DNA from: Palaemon carinicauda
Taxonomy: Eukaryota > Arthropoda > Malacostraca > Decapoda > Palaemonidae
DNA length: 64,000 nucleotides
Reading direction: 5' to 3'
Assembly (NCBI RefSeq): GCF_036898095.1
Contig: NC_090739.1
Coordinates: 104,542,386 to 104,606,385 of the forward strand
A model generated the notes under the pieces. That model made no database searches. It saw nothing but the letters and a program-made list of their open reading frames with translations, and was not told where the DNA came from. Each line of letters opens with the position of its first letter. Within the stretch, counting starts at the first letter, position 1. Shown here piece after piece: positions 54,839 through 63,611 of this stretch. The position numbers and the translations under genes were made by a program.

Positions 54839-55930
54839 TCAGACCCCGAGACCAGGGCAGAGCTGCACTGGACTTCTGGCCTTCCGAACGTCAAACACTT
54901 CATCCAAGATCGTGTCTTTGCCTTCACGGGGGGCGATGACTGGATCCATAAGCCCGTTAAGTTGCCTTATCAGGCTTAGGACCTGCCAGAAGGCATGTTC
55001 GGATTCCTGCTGTTCTCTTCCCTGCGGGCTGGCAGCTAAGTCTCCTGCCCCAGGGATCTCTTCCTGGGGTGAAATGTGGACATTCCCCCGGGTAGTCGTG
55101 GGTTCCTGGCGAATCCTTGAAGAGGATTTCGGGATGGTCTTGGAGTCCTTGGATTCCCTCCTGGGAGGGATACAGGATCCCAACAAAGAGGTTCGAGGGG
55201 CCCCTTCCTCACGAGATAATTCTCCTCCATGAAGCGAAGTCTCCCCCCTTGGTGCCGAGGGGAAGACTACCGCCCCACTGGACTCACCTGAGGACGGAAA
55301 GGCCTCGTCCACGGGAGAAGGAGAAAGAACTCGAGCAGGAGAAGGGGCCTTCGCGACCGACCCCTTGGGAACCAACTTCGCCCTGGGGGAAGTCACCACG
55401 AAGTCCACTCCTCTCTTTCTCTTCAGCGTAGGAGAGACAGCCGTTGGTTTGTTACCCTGGTCGGCGAGTGCTGGTCTCATAACCCTCACTAACGCCCGCG
55501 CCAGAGGACCAAACCAAGTCTGTTGCTGCAAGGACACAGAGTCCGAAATCCTAGTTAAAAGGAAAGGGATCGGGCGATCCTTTGGAGTGGACACCACAGT
55601 ACCTGCCTGAAAAGAAAGTGGGGAAGAATGATGTACTAACCTCTCCTGAGTAGTATCCTTGTCCTGCACTACCAACCTGTGTTTGGGTGGAGGCGATCCC
55701 GAGCGTTGTCTAGGAACACGCGTTCCTGCTGCTACCACCGGCTGCGGAATTCGCCGCGAACGATGGTCGCGCGGGAGCGCGGGTGAGCGATCGCGCGGGC
55801 GCGCAGGTGGATGATCGCGCGGGCGCGCAGGCGAGCGGTCGCGCGGGCGCGCAGGCGAACGGTCGCGCGGGCGCGCAGGCGAGCGGTCGCGCGGGCGCGC
55901 GGGCGCGCGGGCGCGCAGGCGAATGATCGC
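54839..55930 (-). pseudogene. DIRS-C Gag middle part
   Basis: In the frame 56293-54839, the stretch below about 55930 is genuine: PARPRDRSPARPRD repeats, then SPPPKHRLVVQDKDTTQERL, SFQAGTVVSTPKD, RVLSPSPVDEAFPSSGESSG and SEHAFWQVLSLIRQLNGLMD, matching B. The frame stops at 54836-54838. The switch from the 57833-55710 frame occurs inside the repeats, around 55850-55930. Confidence 0.75.
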
Positions 55931-57833
55931 GCGGGCGCGCAGGCAAGCGGTCGCGAGGGCACGCAGGCGAGCGGTGGTGGGCAGGTGAATGAGCGCGTGT
56001 CCGAGGCGGCGAACGCAAGCGTTGGCGCGATGGCGAGGAAACGCGCTGCCGCGTGGGTGAGGAAGACCGCTGGCGATGTGGATCAACAGGCGATCGGTGA
56101 TGAGCTGGTGAGCGCTGACACGCAGGTAGGCAATGGCGCGTTGTGGCATGGCGACGTGTTGGCGAGCGATAGCGAGCAGCATGCGCAGGTGAGCGATCGC
56201 GCGATGGCGAGCTAGTAGCTGGCGAACCATGTCCCTTAAGAACCTCCGGCTGACGAAGCGTTGGAGAACGTTGGCGCGCAGGCTGTAACACACGCGGGCG
56301 GTCCAGAGATCGCCGAGAAACAGGGGATCGCTGACGCGTAGAACGCTGGTGAATAGGCGATACTAAAATCGCCTGTGCGCGCTGACGAGCAGGTGAACGC
56401 TGGCGAGCAGGTGAACGCTGGCGCGTAGGCGATCGTTGACGCGTGGGAGAACGCTGGTGAATAGGCGATACTAAAATCGCCTGTGCGCGCTGGCGAGCAG
56501 GTGAACGCTGGCGAGCAGGTGATCGCTGGCGCGTTGGTGATCGCTGGCGAGCAGGAGATCGCTGGCGAGCAGGAGATCGCTGGCGAGCATGAGATCGCTG
56601 GCGAGCAGGAGGTCGACGCGTGTCCTGTGAAGGGACAGGTGGCGCAGCGCGTTCACGAGCAGGAACAGGAAGATCGCTGGCGCGTTGGCGAACATGTGCT
56701 TTTGACACACGCGCAGAACGATGTTGCGTAGCCACAGGATCAGAAGACTGATAGCGAGCAGGGAGCTCAGCAGGAACTGTAGGATGGTCAGAGACCGCAG
56801 GGCGATGGTCCTCAAATGAGCGCTGACGCTCAGAAGAGAGCTGACGAGCAGGAGAGCGCTGGCGAGGAGGGCGAACATCAGGAGAGCGCCGACGAGTAGG
56901 TGAGCGCCGACGAGCAGGAGAGTCATGACGAGCAGGAGAGCGCCGACGAGCAGGAGAGCGCCGACGAGCAGGAGAGCGCTGACGATCAGGAGAGCGCTGA
57001 CGAGCAGGAGAGCGCCTGTGACGGTGAGCCTTACGGCAGAGGCGGCCTCGGGGAAGATCATCAGGACCATCGGTCCTCCGAAGGGGAGTCTCAGTCAAAG
57101 CACTTCCCTTAGAAGGAAGCTGAGCAGCAGCAGAGACCGAAGGACTCATTTCCCCCTTCGAAGGATGTACGGAAGGGGGAGGAGAGCCCTCAGCACCATC
57201 ATCCTCAACAGCACCTGCGGAGGATTGCCCAGCCACGTCGGAGGCCTCTGCCACCACGACGTCGACAATAAACAGAGGGTCTACCTCTGCTACCGCCGGC
57301 GACTGCTTAACAGCGGCCCCCAATGAGACAAGGTCAATAAAGGCGACCCTGGAGGGCAAGCCCTTAAGCCCCAGGGAAGACCAAATCTGCAAAAGATCAT
57401 CATTAGTTAAAGCATTATCAATAACCTCCCCCGGAGGAGGAGGGGGAACCGCCTCACTATGGGAGGCGACGCCCTCTCCCCCCACCCAAGGTCGGGAAAC
57501 AGAACTAGGGCCTGCGCTACCACTCGGCCGACTCTCCTTAGGAGCCGGACGAGGGGGAGCTTCGGAGGAGGTTTGGGCGGCGGAAGAAGAGTCCCGAGAA
57601 CCTTCCTCCTTCAAGGCAAACCCCGAAGGAGAATGGTCTCTCCTGGACTTCTTCTTACGCCGGCGGCCAAACCTTTCCCACTGGGAGGCAGACCACTCCC
57701 TGCACTCACGGCACATGTTCTCCTGGTAACACCGTCGGCCCCGACATTGAGGGCAAAGGGTGTGAGGGTCCGTAGCTACGTCCGACATAAAAGTCCCACA
57801 AGGACGACCGGCAACACCAGGGCATGTACGCAT
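55710..57833 (-). CDS. DIRS-C Gag N-terminal part with RSPARQ repeats
   Basis: The ORF extends to 57875, but the Met at 57833 (MRTCPGVAGRPC) matches the family start. Cys/His residues 4, 12, 24, 27, 30, 35, 41 and 44 form the DPHTLCPQCRGRRC...CREC module. A basic patch (RRRKKKSRRDHSPSG) and an acidic, Pro-rich region with DLLQIWSSLGLKGLPSRV follow. From about residue 280 the protein is RSPARQRSPARRRSP-type repeats up to about residue 650. The last ~60 residues (ACAPARPLACAPARP) are the shifted frame. Likely role: capsid/nucleocapsid protein; the RS-like domain suggests nuclear trafficking, which is inference. Confidence 0.82.
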   Translation of the reverse strand: MRTCPGVAGRPCGTFMSDVATDPHTLCPQCRGRRCYQENMCRECREWSASQWERFGRRRKKKSRRDHSPSGFALKEEGSRDSSSAAQTSSEAPPRPAPKESRPSGSAGPSSVSRPWVGGEGVASHSEAVPPPPPGEVIDNALTNDDLLQIWSSLGLKGLPSRVAFIDLVSLGAAVKQSPAVAEVDPLFIVDVVVAEASDVAGQSSAGAVEDDGAEGSPPPSVHPSKGEMSPSVSAAAQLPSKGSALTETPLRRTDGPDDLPRGRLCRKAHRHRRSPARQRSPDRQRSPARRRSPARRRSPARHDSPARRRSPTRRRSPDVRPPRQRSPARQLSSERQRSFEDHRPAVSDHPTVPAELPARYQSSDPVATQHRSARVSKAHVRQRASDLPVPARERAAPPVPSQDTRRPPARQRSHARQRSPARQRSPARQRSPTRQRSPARQRSPARQRAQAILVSPIHQRSPTRQRSPTRQRSPARQRSPARQRAQAILVSPIHQRSTRQRSPVSRRSLDRPRVLQPARQRSPTLRQPEVLKGHGSPATSSPSRDRSPAHAARYRSPTRRHATTRHCLPACQRSPAHHRSPVDPHRQRSSSPTRQRVSSPSRQRLRSPPRTRAHSPAHHRSPACPRDRLPARPRDHSPARPRARAPARPLACAPARPFACAPARPLACAPARSSTCAPARSLTRAPARPSFAANSAAGGSSRNACS
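55745..57010 (-). repeat. DIRS-C Gag Ser-Pro/Arg repeat DNA
   Basis: Arrays of GCGAGCAGGAGATCGCTG (24-30-bp units) and GCGCGGGCGCGCAGGCGAGC encode RSPARQ and RDRSPARP. One block containing GGTGAATAGGCGATACTAAA (near 56350 and 56460) is duplicated with about 110-bp spacing. Confidence 0.88.
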
Positions 57834-57956
57834 TGTAAAATAATAATAATGAAGGTCAACTTCCAACCAACACACACGCTGTAGAAAGAAAAAGCAGAAA
57901 AATTAAAGGCTGTCACGAGGACGATGAACAGACACGTCTGATCACCGCCGAGCCAA

Positions 57957-58149
57957 AAGTGAAGTGAAGCAAGTCACCGGTGTGTGTGTGGGGGGGGGGG
58001 GAGGGGTAGCAAGCTACCCTTCCCCTACCCCCCGCTAACTAGCGCGGGGGTAATTAACCCTCGTTAAAACTATTGGCTCGTCATTTCAGCTGCGGTAAAA
58101 GGTAAACCCAATGTAAATAGCGTGGTTTGTATTTCGGTTACGGAACAAA
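57957..58149. repeat. DIRS-C right (5') inverted terminal repeat
   Basis: Inverse of 50275-50481, ending GTTACGGAACAAA directly against LINE sequence AAATTTTCTTTTAC. Confidence 0.94.
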
Positions 58150-59132
58150 AAATTTTCTTTTACTAACTTCCACTCCTCCTCTAAATTGCCAGTTTCTCTT
58201 ACTCTCACTTCGTCATATGTCATTTTCAACCTTTCCTGATATTTACTTTTTACCCTCGGTTTTATTAGCTCTTCAACCCTCACTAGCTCCCTTTTACATC
58301 CACCTACTCTATTCCTCCACTCTTTTGCTACAACTAATTTTCCTTCCACCAAAAAATTATCAGACATACCGTTAGCCATACCCCTAAACACATGCACGTC
58401 TTTCAATCTTCCAATCATTCTTTTAGTTATCAACACATAATCCATTAATGCCCTTTCTACTACTCTTCCATTTGCCACTCTTACCCATGTATAATTATTT
58501 TTATCTTTCTTTTTGAAAACGCTATTACTTATCACCATCTCTTGCTCAACACACATATCTACCAGTCTCTCACCACTCTCATTTTCACCTGGTACGCCAT
58601 ACTTCCCAATGACACCTTCTACCTCTCCAGCGCCCACTCTAGCATTTAAGTCACCCATGACAACTACATAATTCCTTCTACCCAGTCCTTCTACACACCT
58701 AGTTAATTCATTCCAGAACTCATTCCGCTCTTCTTCACTTTTCTCACTACCTGGCCCATACGCACTGACAAACGCCCAACATTCCCTACCCAACCTAACC
58801 CTTACCCACATTAACCTAGATGATATCTCCTTCCATTCCACTACTTTACCTCTCATCCATTCACTCAGCAATAAAGCCACACCCTCTCTCGCTCTTCCCC
58901 TTTCAATCCCAGACACTCTACCAGACATTTCACCAAACATCACTTCACCCTTTCCTTTTATCTTCGTCTCACACAAGGCCAATACATCCATCCTTCTATT
59001 CCTAAACATACTTCCAATTTCACATCTTTTACTCTCTATCGTACTACATCCACGCACATTCAAACACCCCAAAACTAGAGTGCGGGGAGCAGTCACTCTC
59101 CCCCCAGCTCCATCTCTTTGTTGATGTCTCAC
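58150..59132 (-). pseudogene. LINE AP-type endonuclease half
   Basis: The frame 59132-58086 (last ~20 residues are DIRS-C sequence) has exonuclease-endonuclease-phosphatase fold landmarks: LNVRG (Asn25), CETKIKG (Glu55), VVMGDLNARVG (Asp161, Asn163), MDYVL (Asp231) and GMSDNFLVEG (257-259), where LINE endonucleases normally have Ser-Asp-His. The His-to-Asn change would remove a catalytic residue. The ORF is otherwise open up to the DIRS-C junction after KLVKENF. Function: nicking of target DNA to prime reverse transcription. Confidence 0.87.
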
Positions 59133-59254
59133 AGGATGTAGATACAGGAGAGGGGGTTCCCAGCACCCTCGTCCCGTCCCTTTTAGTCGCCTCTTACGAC
59201 ACGCAGGGATAACGTTGGCGCAATTCTAATTTTTATATGCCCCCGCATAATAAT

Positions 59255-59520
59255 AATAATATAGAAACTTATGATCTGAGTCAAAGGATAAGGTACAAAG
59301 ATATTCAATCAAAAAGGGGCCAAACCTTTGGATGGCTACTTTTGGAGTATGAGGCTTGGCAACAAACTCTGTGGACTGACTAGCGGCAAAAGTACTCCTT
59401 TCCGAGAGCATGGTACAAGAACTACCCTCCAAGGAGATGGTCCAACTTCTGATTTGGTAACTAGTAAGTTTGACACTCTGAATGAGGAATGACAGCTCCG
59501 TCAAGGAAAAGTTGACTCTG
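59255..59520 (-). pseudogene. DIRS tyrosine recombinase scrap
   Basis: The frame 59504-59226 reads TELSFLIQSVKLTSYQIRSW (compare LELSLLIRSYELTCPQSEV of B) and, after a deletion, EFVAKPHTPKVAIQRFGPFL and LSFDSDHKFL (compare EFVAKTQNPGMSDPRFDSF and SVTSDPDHLLL). The catalytic residues are not included. It lies immediately upstream of the LINE 5' end. Confidence 0.72.
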
Positions 59521-60532
59521 TTGTAAATAGAAGACGAATCTCAAAGTCGAGCGGCATCTTGTGTTTGGTTATGATGTATGCGTATGGTAAAAATACTGAA
59601 ACCTTATTGCTTGCTTTCTTTCAAGATTAGCTAATTAACTGCAATTTTGGAATTCATACATCCTTCTAGAAAGGTATGTGTCAGTAGGTGAGTGTCATAA
59701 ATTCCATTGTACAGACATACAGTGGTTGTTGTTTATCATATTTTGAGGTTATTGGCCAGTTGCAAGGACATTACAATGGAATTCCAAAAGTTGTACATAG
59801 GTTTCTGAGTGAACAGATTGATCACCAACTGTTAAAGTCTGCAACTTCTGATTATATTTAAGGAAAGTGGAGTGGTTTTAACCAAAAGGTTATGGTAATA
59901 TTTGCCAATTTACTCCTTTAAGTTTGTATAATTAGTAATCAATACTAAAATACTATCCCATGAGGCTAACGTGCGTAGGGAATGTAGTCCGCTTGCCAGA
60001 ACACTGGAGCGGTGAGTTAATGTTTATTTGTAAACGAAGCAAGTATACAGCAGAGTAAAAACAAATAGATAATTAGCTCAAGTAAAAAGGTATTTGTAAT
60101 AATATTATGATGAAGACTGCTATGTACAACTTGACTCCATAGAAAATGAGATGGAAAATCACATTTTCTAGGGGTCTGAATCTGGTAAACAAAACCTTCA
60201 GTGTTTTGACCATGTTTCATTACTATTATTCGATTTTTACTATGGTAACTTTTCTTTTTCACGATGATTGGTGTGTTTAGGATAGAGAGCTTATATTCTT
60301 TTATCCATTTTCTGTATTCTCCCACCAAAAAACATCAATTTCCCACCCTGGAACCCCATTATTGTGTTATTAAGTAGGGTCCTGTATCTCTAAATATGAT
60401 TATTTGTGGAAAAAGTAAAGGTAAAACTTTTTGAAAACTCACCCTGCTAGAAAAAATATATTTTCATATTGGATATCTGAGTTTGATTGAAACTAATTTT
60501 ACCGGTATGAGTACATAAAGTAAGAGAGGGTT
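59521..60532. other. Non-coding stretch, no gene seen
   Basis: AT-rich, with a 103-aa ORF at 60328-60017 (minus) that shows no recognisable motif. No termini or RNA gene recognised. Confidence 0.5.
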
Positions 60533-61195
60533 ATGGGGTCAGGTAAGGTAAGGCTAGGTAAGGTAAGGCTAGGTAAGATAAGGTTAAGTGAAATAATACT
60601 TAAGGTAAAGCTAAGTAAAATAATAGTAGGTAAGGTAAGGCTAAGTAAAATAATAGTAGTTAAGGTAAGGCTAAGTAAAATAATAGTAGGTAAGGTAAGG
60701 CTAAGTAAAATAAGAGTAGGTAAGGTAAGGCTAAGTAAAATAATAGTAGGTAAGGTAAGGTAAGGTAAGGCTAAGTAAAATAATAATAGGTAAGGTAAGG
60801 TAAGGTAAGGCTAAGTAAAATAATAGTAGGCAATGTAAGGTCAGGTAAAGTATGAGTAGGTAAGGTAAGGGTAGGTAAAGTATGGGTATGTAAAGAAAGG
60901 GTAAGAAAGTATTGGTAATTAAGGTATGGGCAGGTAAGGTAAGGAAAAGTAAGTTAAGGGCAAGTAAGGTAAGGGAAAGTAAGTTAAGGTCAGGTTAGGT
61001 AAGGTAAGGGTATATAATGTGAGGTTAGATAATGTAAGGGAAGGGTAGGTAAAATGAGGTTAGGATAGGTAAGGATGATGCAAAGTCGTGGTAGGCAACG
61101 TTATGGTAGGCAAAGTGATGGGTAAGCAAGGCATAAGCAGAAAAGGTAAGAGTAGTTAAGGTAAGGGTACTTAAAGTAGGTAAAATAAGGGAAGG
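60533..61195. repeat. GGTAA-based tandem repeat with 30/40-bp higher-order unit
   Basis: The core GGTAAGGTAAGGCTAAGTAA plus AATAATAGTA (30 bp) repeats at least six times at 60600-60840; two units gain two extra GGTAA steps (40 bp). Flanking parts degrade into scattered GGTAAGG and GGTAGG words. The basic repetitive ORF across it is a composition artefact. Confidence 0.9.
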
Positions 61196-61426
61196 TAAAG
61201 TGGTTTTATTTTTAGAACAATATAGGAAAAGCTTTACTAATAAAAAAAAATGGTGTTTTATAAATAAAAACTCTCGTTTTCCTCGAAAATGACCCTTATT
61301 TCTGTCGCAAATGAATAGTTAATAAGGTACACCCAATTATATCCTACAGAAGTGGATCCAAAGTTCTTAAGTGAAGAAAACTTACAGGAGAATCATTAAA
61401 TGATGGTAAAACTAACCTTTTCTTCT

Positions 61427-62955
61427 CTATGTATCATAGACTCCTTTAAGGAAGGACTGGAACGTCCCCTGCTCGGGGTTTTTAACTTGAGTCTGAAAGA
61501 TTAACTTGAGTCTGGACTAAAATGACTTCTAGAAGGGCTAGAAACACGTTCTCTGGATCAAAATGGGGGTTTTTGAGGATGGTGAGTTCAATAGTAACAT
61601 TTTCAACACCACCTGGGGTCATCTTCAAGGTCTAAAGGTCATTTATCAAGGTCAAATTTGTGAATTTTGGTCATTTTTGCTCGTTTTTTGTGTGTAACTC
61701 ATAAATGGTGAGAGATAGCTGATTATAATAGGAGGCAAGTCTGCAGAGCTGTCGGAATTTAATATATATTGTCATATATCGTCCTTCAAGAAAAGACTGG
61801 AACGTCCCCTGATCGGGGTTTTTAACTTGAGTCTGAAGGATTAACTTGAGTCCTGGACTAAAATGACTTCTAAGAAGGGCTAGAAACACGTTCTCTGAGT
61901 CAATATGGGGGTTATTGAGGACGGTGAGTTCAATAGTGACATTTTCAACACCACCTGGGGTCATCTTCATCATCTTCAAGGTCAAAAGGTCATATTTCAA
62001 GGTCAAAATAGTGAATTTTAGTCATTTTTACTCGTTTTTGTGTGTAGCTCATAGATGGTGAGGGATGGCTGATTATGATAAGAGGCAAGTCTGTAGTTCT
62101 GTCCAAATTTAATATATATTGTCAAATATTGTATTACTCAAACATTCCAAACAAGCCCTAAAACAATGAAACACTAAAATAAGAAATAAAGAACGGTATT
62201 TTTCATCACAACAAAACTCAAAGACATTAACATTTGATTAGATGAACATCGCTGGACAATATATATTAAATTTGGACAGAACTACAGACTTGCCTCTTAT
62301 TATAATCAGCCATCCCTCACCATCTATGAGTTACACACAAAAACGAGTAAAAATGACTAAAATTCACTATTTTGACCTTGAAATATGACCTTTTGACCTT
62401 AAAGATGATGAAGATGACCACAGGTGGTGTTGAAAATGTCACTATTGAACTCACCGTCCTCAAAAACCCCCATTTTGACTCAGAGAACGTGTTTCTAGCC
62501 CTTCTTAGAAGTCATTTTAGTCCAGGACTCAAGTTAATCCTTCAGACTCAAGTTAAAAACCCCGATCAGGGGACGTTCCAGTCCTTTCTTGAAGGACGAT
62601 ATATGACAATATATATTAAATTCGGACAGCTCTGCAGACTTGCCTCATATTATAATCAGCTATCTCTCACCATTTATGAGTTACACACAAAAAAAACGAG
62701 CAAAAATGACCAAAATTCGCAAATTTGACCTTGATAAATGACCTTTAGACCTTGAAGATGACCCCAGGTGGTGTTGAAAATGTTACTATTGAACTCACCA
62801 TCCTCAAAAACCCCCATTTAGATCCAGAGAACGTGTTTCTAGCCCTTCTAGAAGTCATTTTAGTCCAGACTCAAGTTAATCTTTCAGACTCAAGTTAAAA
62901 ACCCCGAGCAGGGGACGTTTCAGTCCTTCCTTAAAGGAGTCTATGCTATGTATTA
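61427..62955. repeat. 1.5-kb palindrome with two ~700-bp arms
   Basis: Arm 1 (61427-62123) recurs inverted as arm 2 (62255-62955) around a 131-bp spacer. Each arm consists of two direct units of about 340 bp starting near GACTGGAACGTCCCCTG. Outer ends carry ATCATAGACTCCTTTAAGGA and its inverse; inner ends carry TTTAATATATATTGTC and its inverse. Facing ORFs of 111 and 118 aa lie one in each arm and are near-identical because the DNA is. No transposase or RT is present. A foldback or MITE-like element is one reading. Confidence 0.88.
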
Positions 62956-63611
62956 TTTTCTGGGGCCCAAAATAAATCCACGAGAAATTACATAACATAT
63001 TAGCATTCTACACTCCTGGGTTATTTCTTATTTGTTTGTTTACGTCCTACAGTTTGCATGTATCTGCTTGTAAGTCAGCCATTATTTGCAATTTAGGACC
63101 CCACTGTAGATAGTGTTAAGTGTATATAAAGGAAATAAAGTATTGCATTATTTGTGAATAACATTTAGGGTTTGTGACCTGGGAAGGGGTTCCAGGTGGC
63201 TTGCCCCGAAGCTAGGACTATGACCTGGGAAATACTAGATTAGGTTAGGTGGGTTGTATTACGTTTTGTGGCTTTTTGAATGAATCTCATAATTTATATT
63301 TTCATTCAGGAAAAACTTTCCTTAAAGGACAAACTGTTTTTCCTACAATTAACATTATGTTTGCAATGAATTTTACCTTTATTTCAGTTGTAAATAATTA
63401 CGTTATTTTCCAATTTTCCCCCAACCAAAGGCCCCCGGTTCCCACCTGTATCCGTTGGGAGAGGGTTGGATAATAGGAGAACGGCTTATTTGTGGCGGAA
63501 ATTAAAAACAAATTCACTGAAAGCTCACTATTTACTGTAGGAAAAGTTGTTTTTTCCATTATAAATGTTGTCACGTGTTAAACTATAATTTTACCGGTAA
63601 GGTAAGAGTAG
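62956..63611. other. Non-coding stretch, no gene seen
   Basis: AT-rich flank of the palindrome. The 74-aa plus ORF at 63249-63473 has no recognisable motif. TTTTACCGGTA at 63590 also occurs at 60498, just before each GGTAA-rich block. Confidence 0.5.

Larger units (their letters stand above)
50275..58149 (-). mobile_element. DIRS-C, youngest full-length DIRS, inserted in the LINE
   Basis: 7.9 kb with inverted terminal repeats (50275-50481, 57957-58149) and an internal complementary region (50527-50629). Its edges differ from that region at one position only. Gene order on the minus strand is Gag (57833-54047), RT/RNase H/methyltransferase-like (54402-51973), recombinase (52090-51104). It interrupts the LINE ORF without a visible target duplication, as expected for recombinase-mediated insertion. 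The remaining defects are mostly one-base length changes. Confidence 0.93.
47999..59250 (-). mobile_element. APE-type LINE (RTE-like), split by DIRS-C
   Basis: The endonuclease half is at 59132-58150 and the RT half at 50274-48261, both minus strand, with DIRS-C between. Both coding halves approach the junction in a compatible frame, so the element was one ORF. A 3' untranslated part runs from 48260 to about 47999. The 5' part (59133-59245) is untranslated. The element is flanked by (TAA)n on both sides, as if it had inserted into the tail of the TAA-tailed repeat. RTE-like placement rests on gene layout and the RWFGHVERM-type C-terminus and is tentative. Confidence 0.82.

Noticed and set aside
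17425..56100. GCGATCGC words suggesting cyanobacterial DNA (HIP1-like)
   Set aside because: They occur inside DIRS terminal repeats and Gag repeats, with AT-rich surroundings and eukaryotic transposons.
59195..59225. CAGGGATAAC resembling large-subunit rRNA
   Set aside because: The match is only about ten bases and the next bases differ; it belongs to the LINE 5' end.
60533..60763. 76-aa basic repetitive ORF (GKVRLSK repeats)
   Set aside because: It is the translation of the GGTAA tandem repeat; open frames follow from composition and no family matches.
61671..62728. Two near-identical ORFs in the palindrome arms as a gene pair
   Set aside because: Their similarity follows from the inverted DNA repeat, they cross the boundary of the 340-bp units, and no domain is visible.
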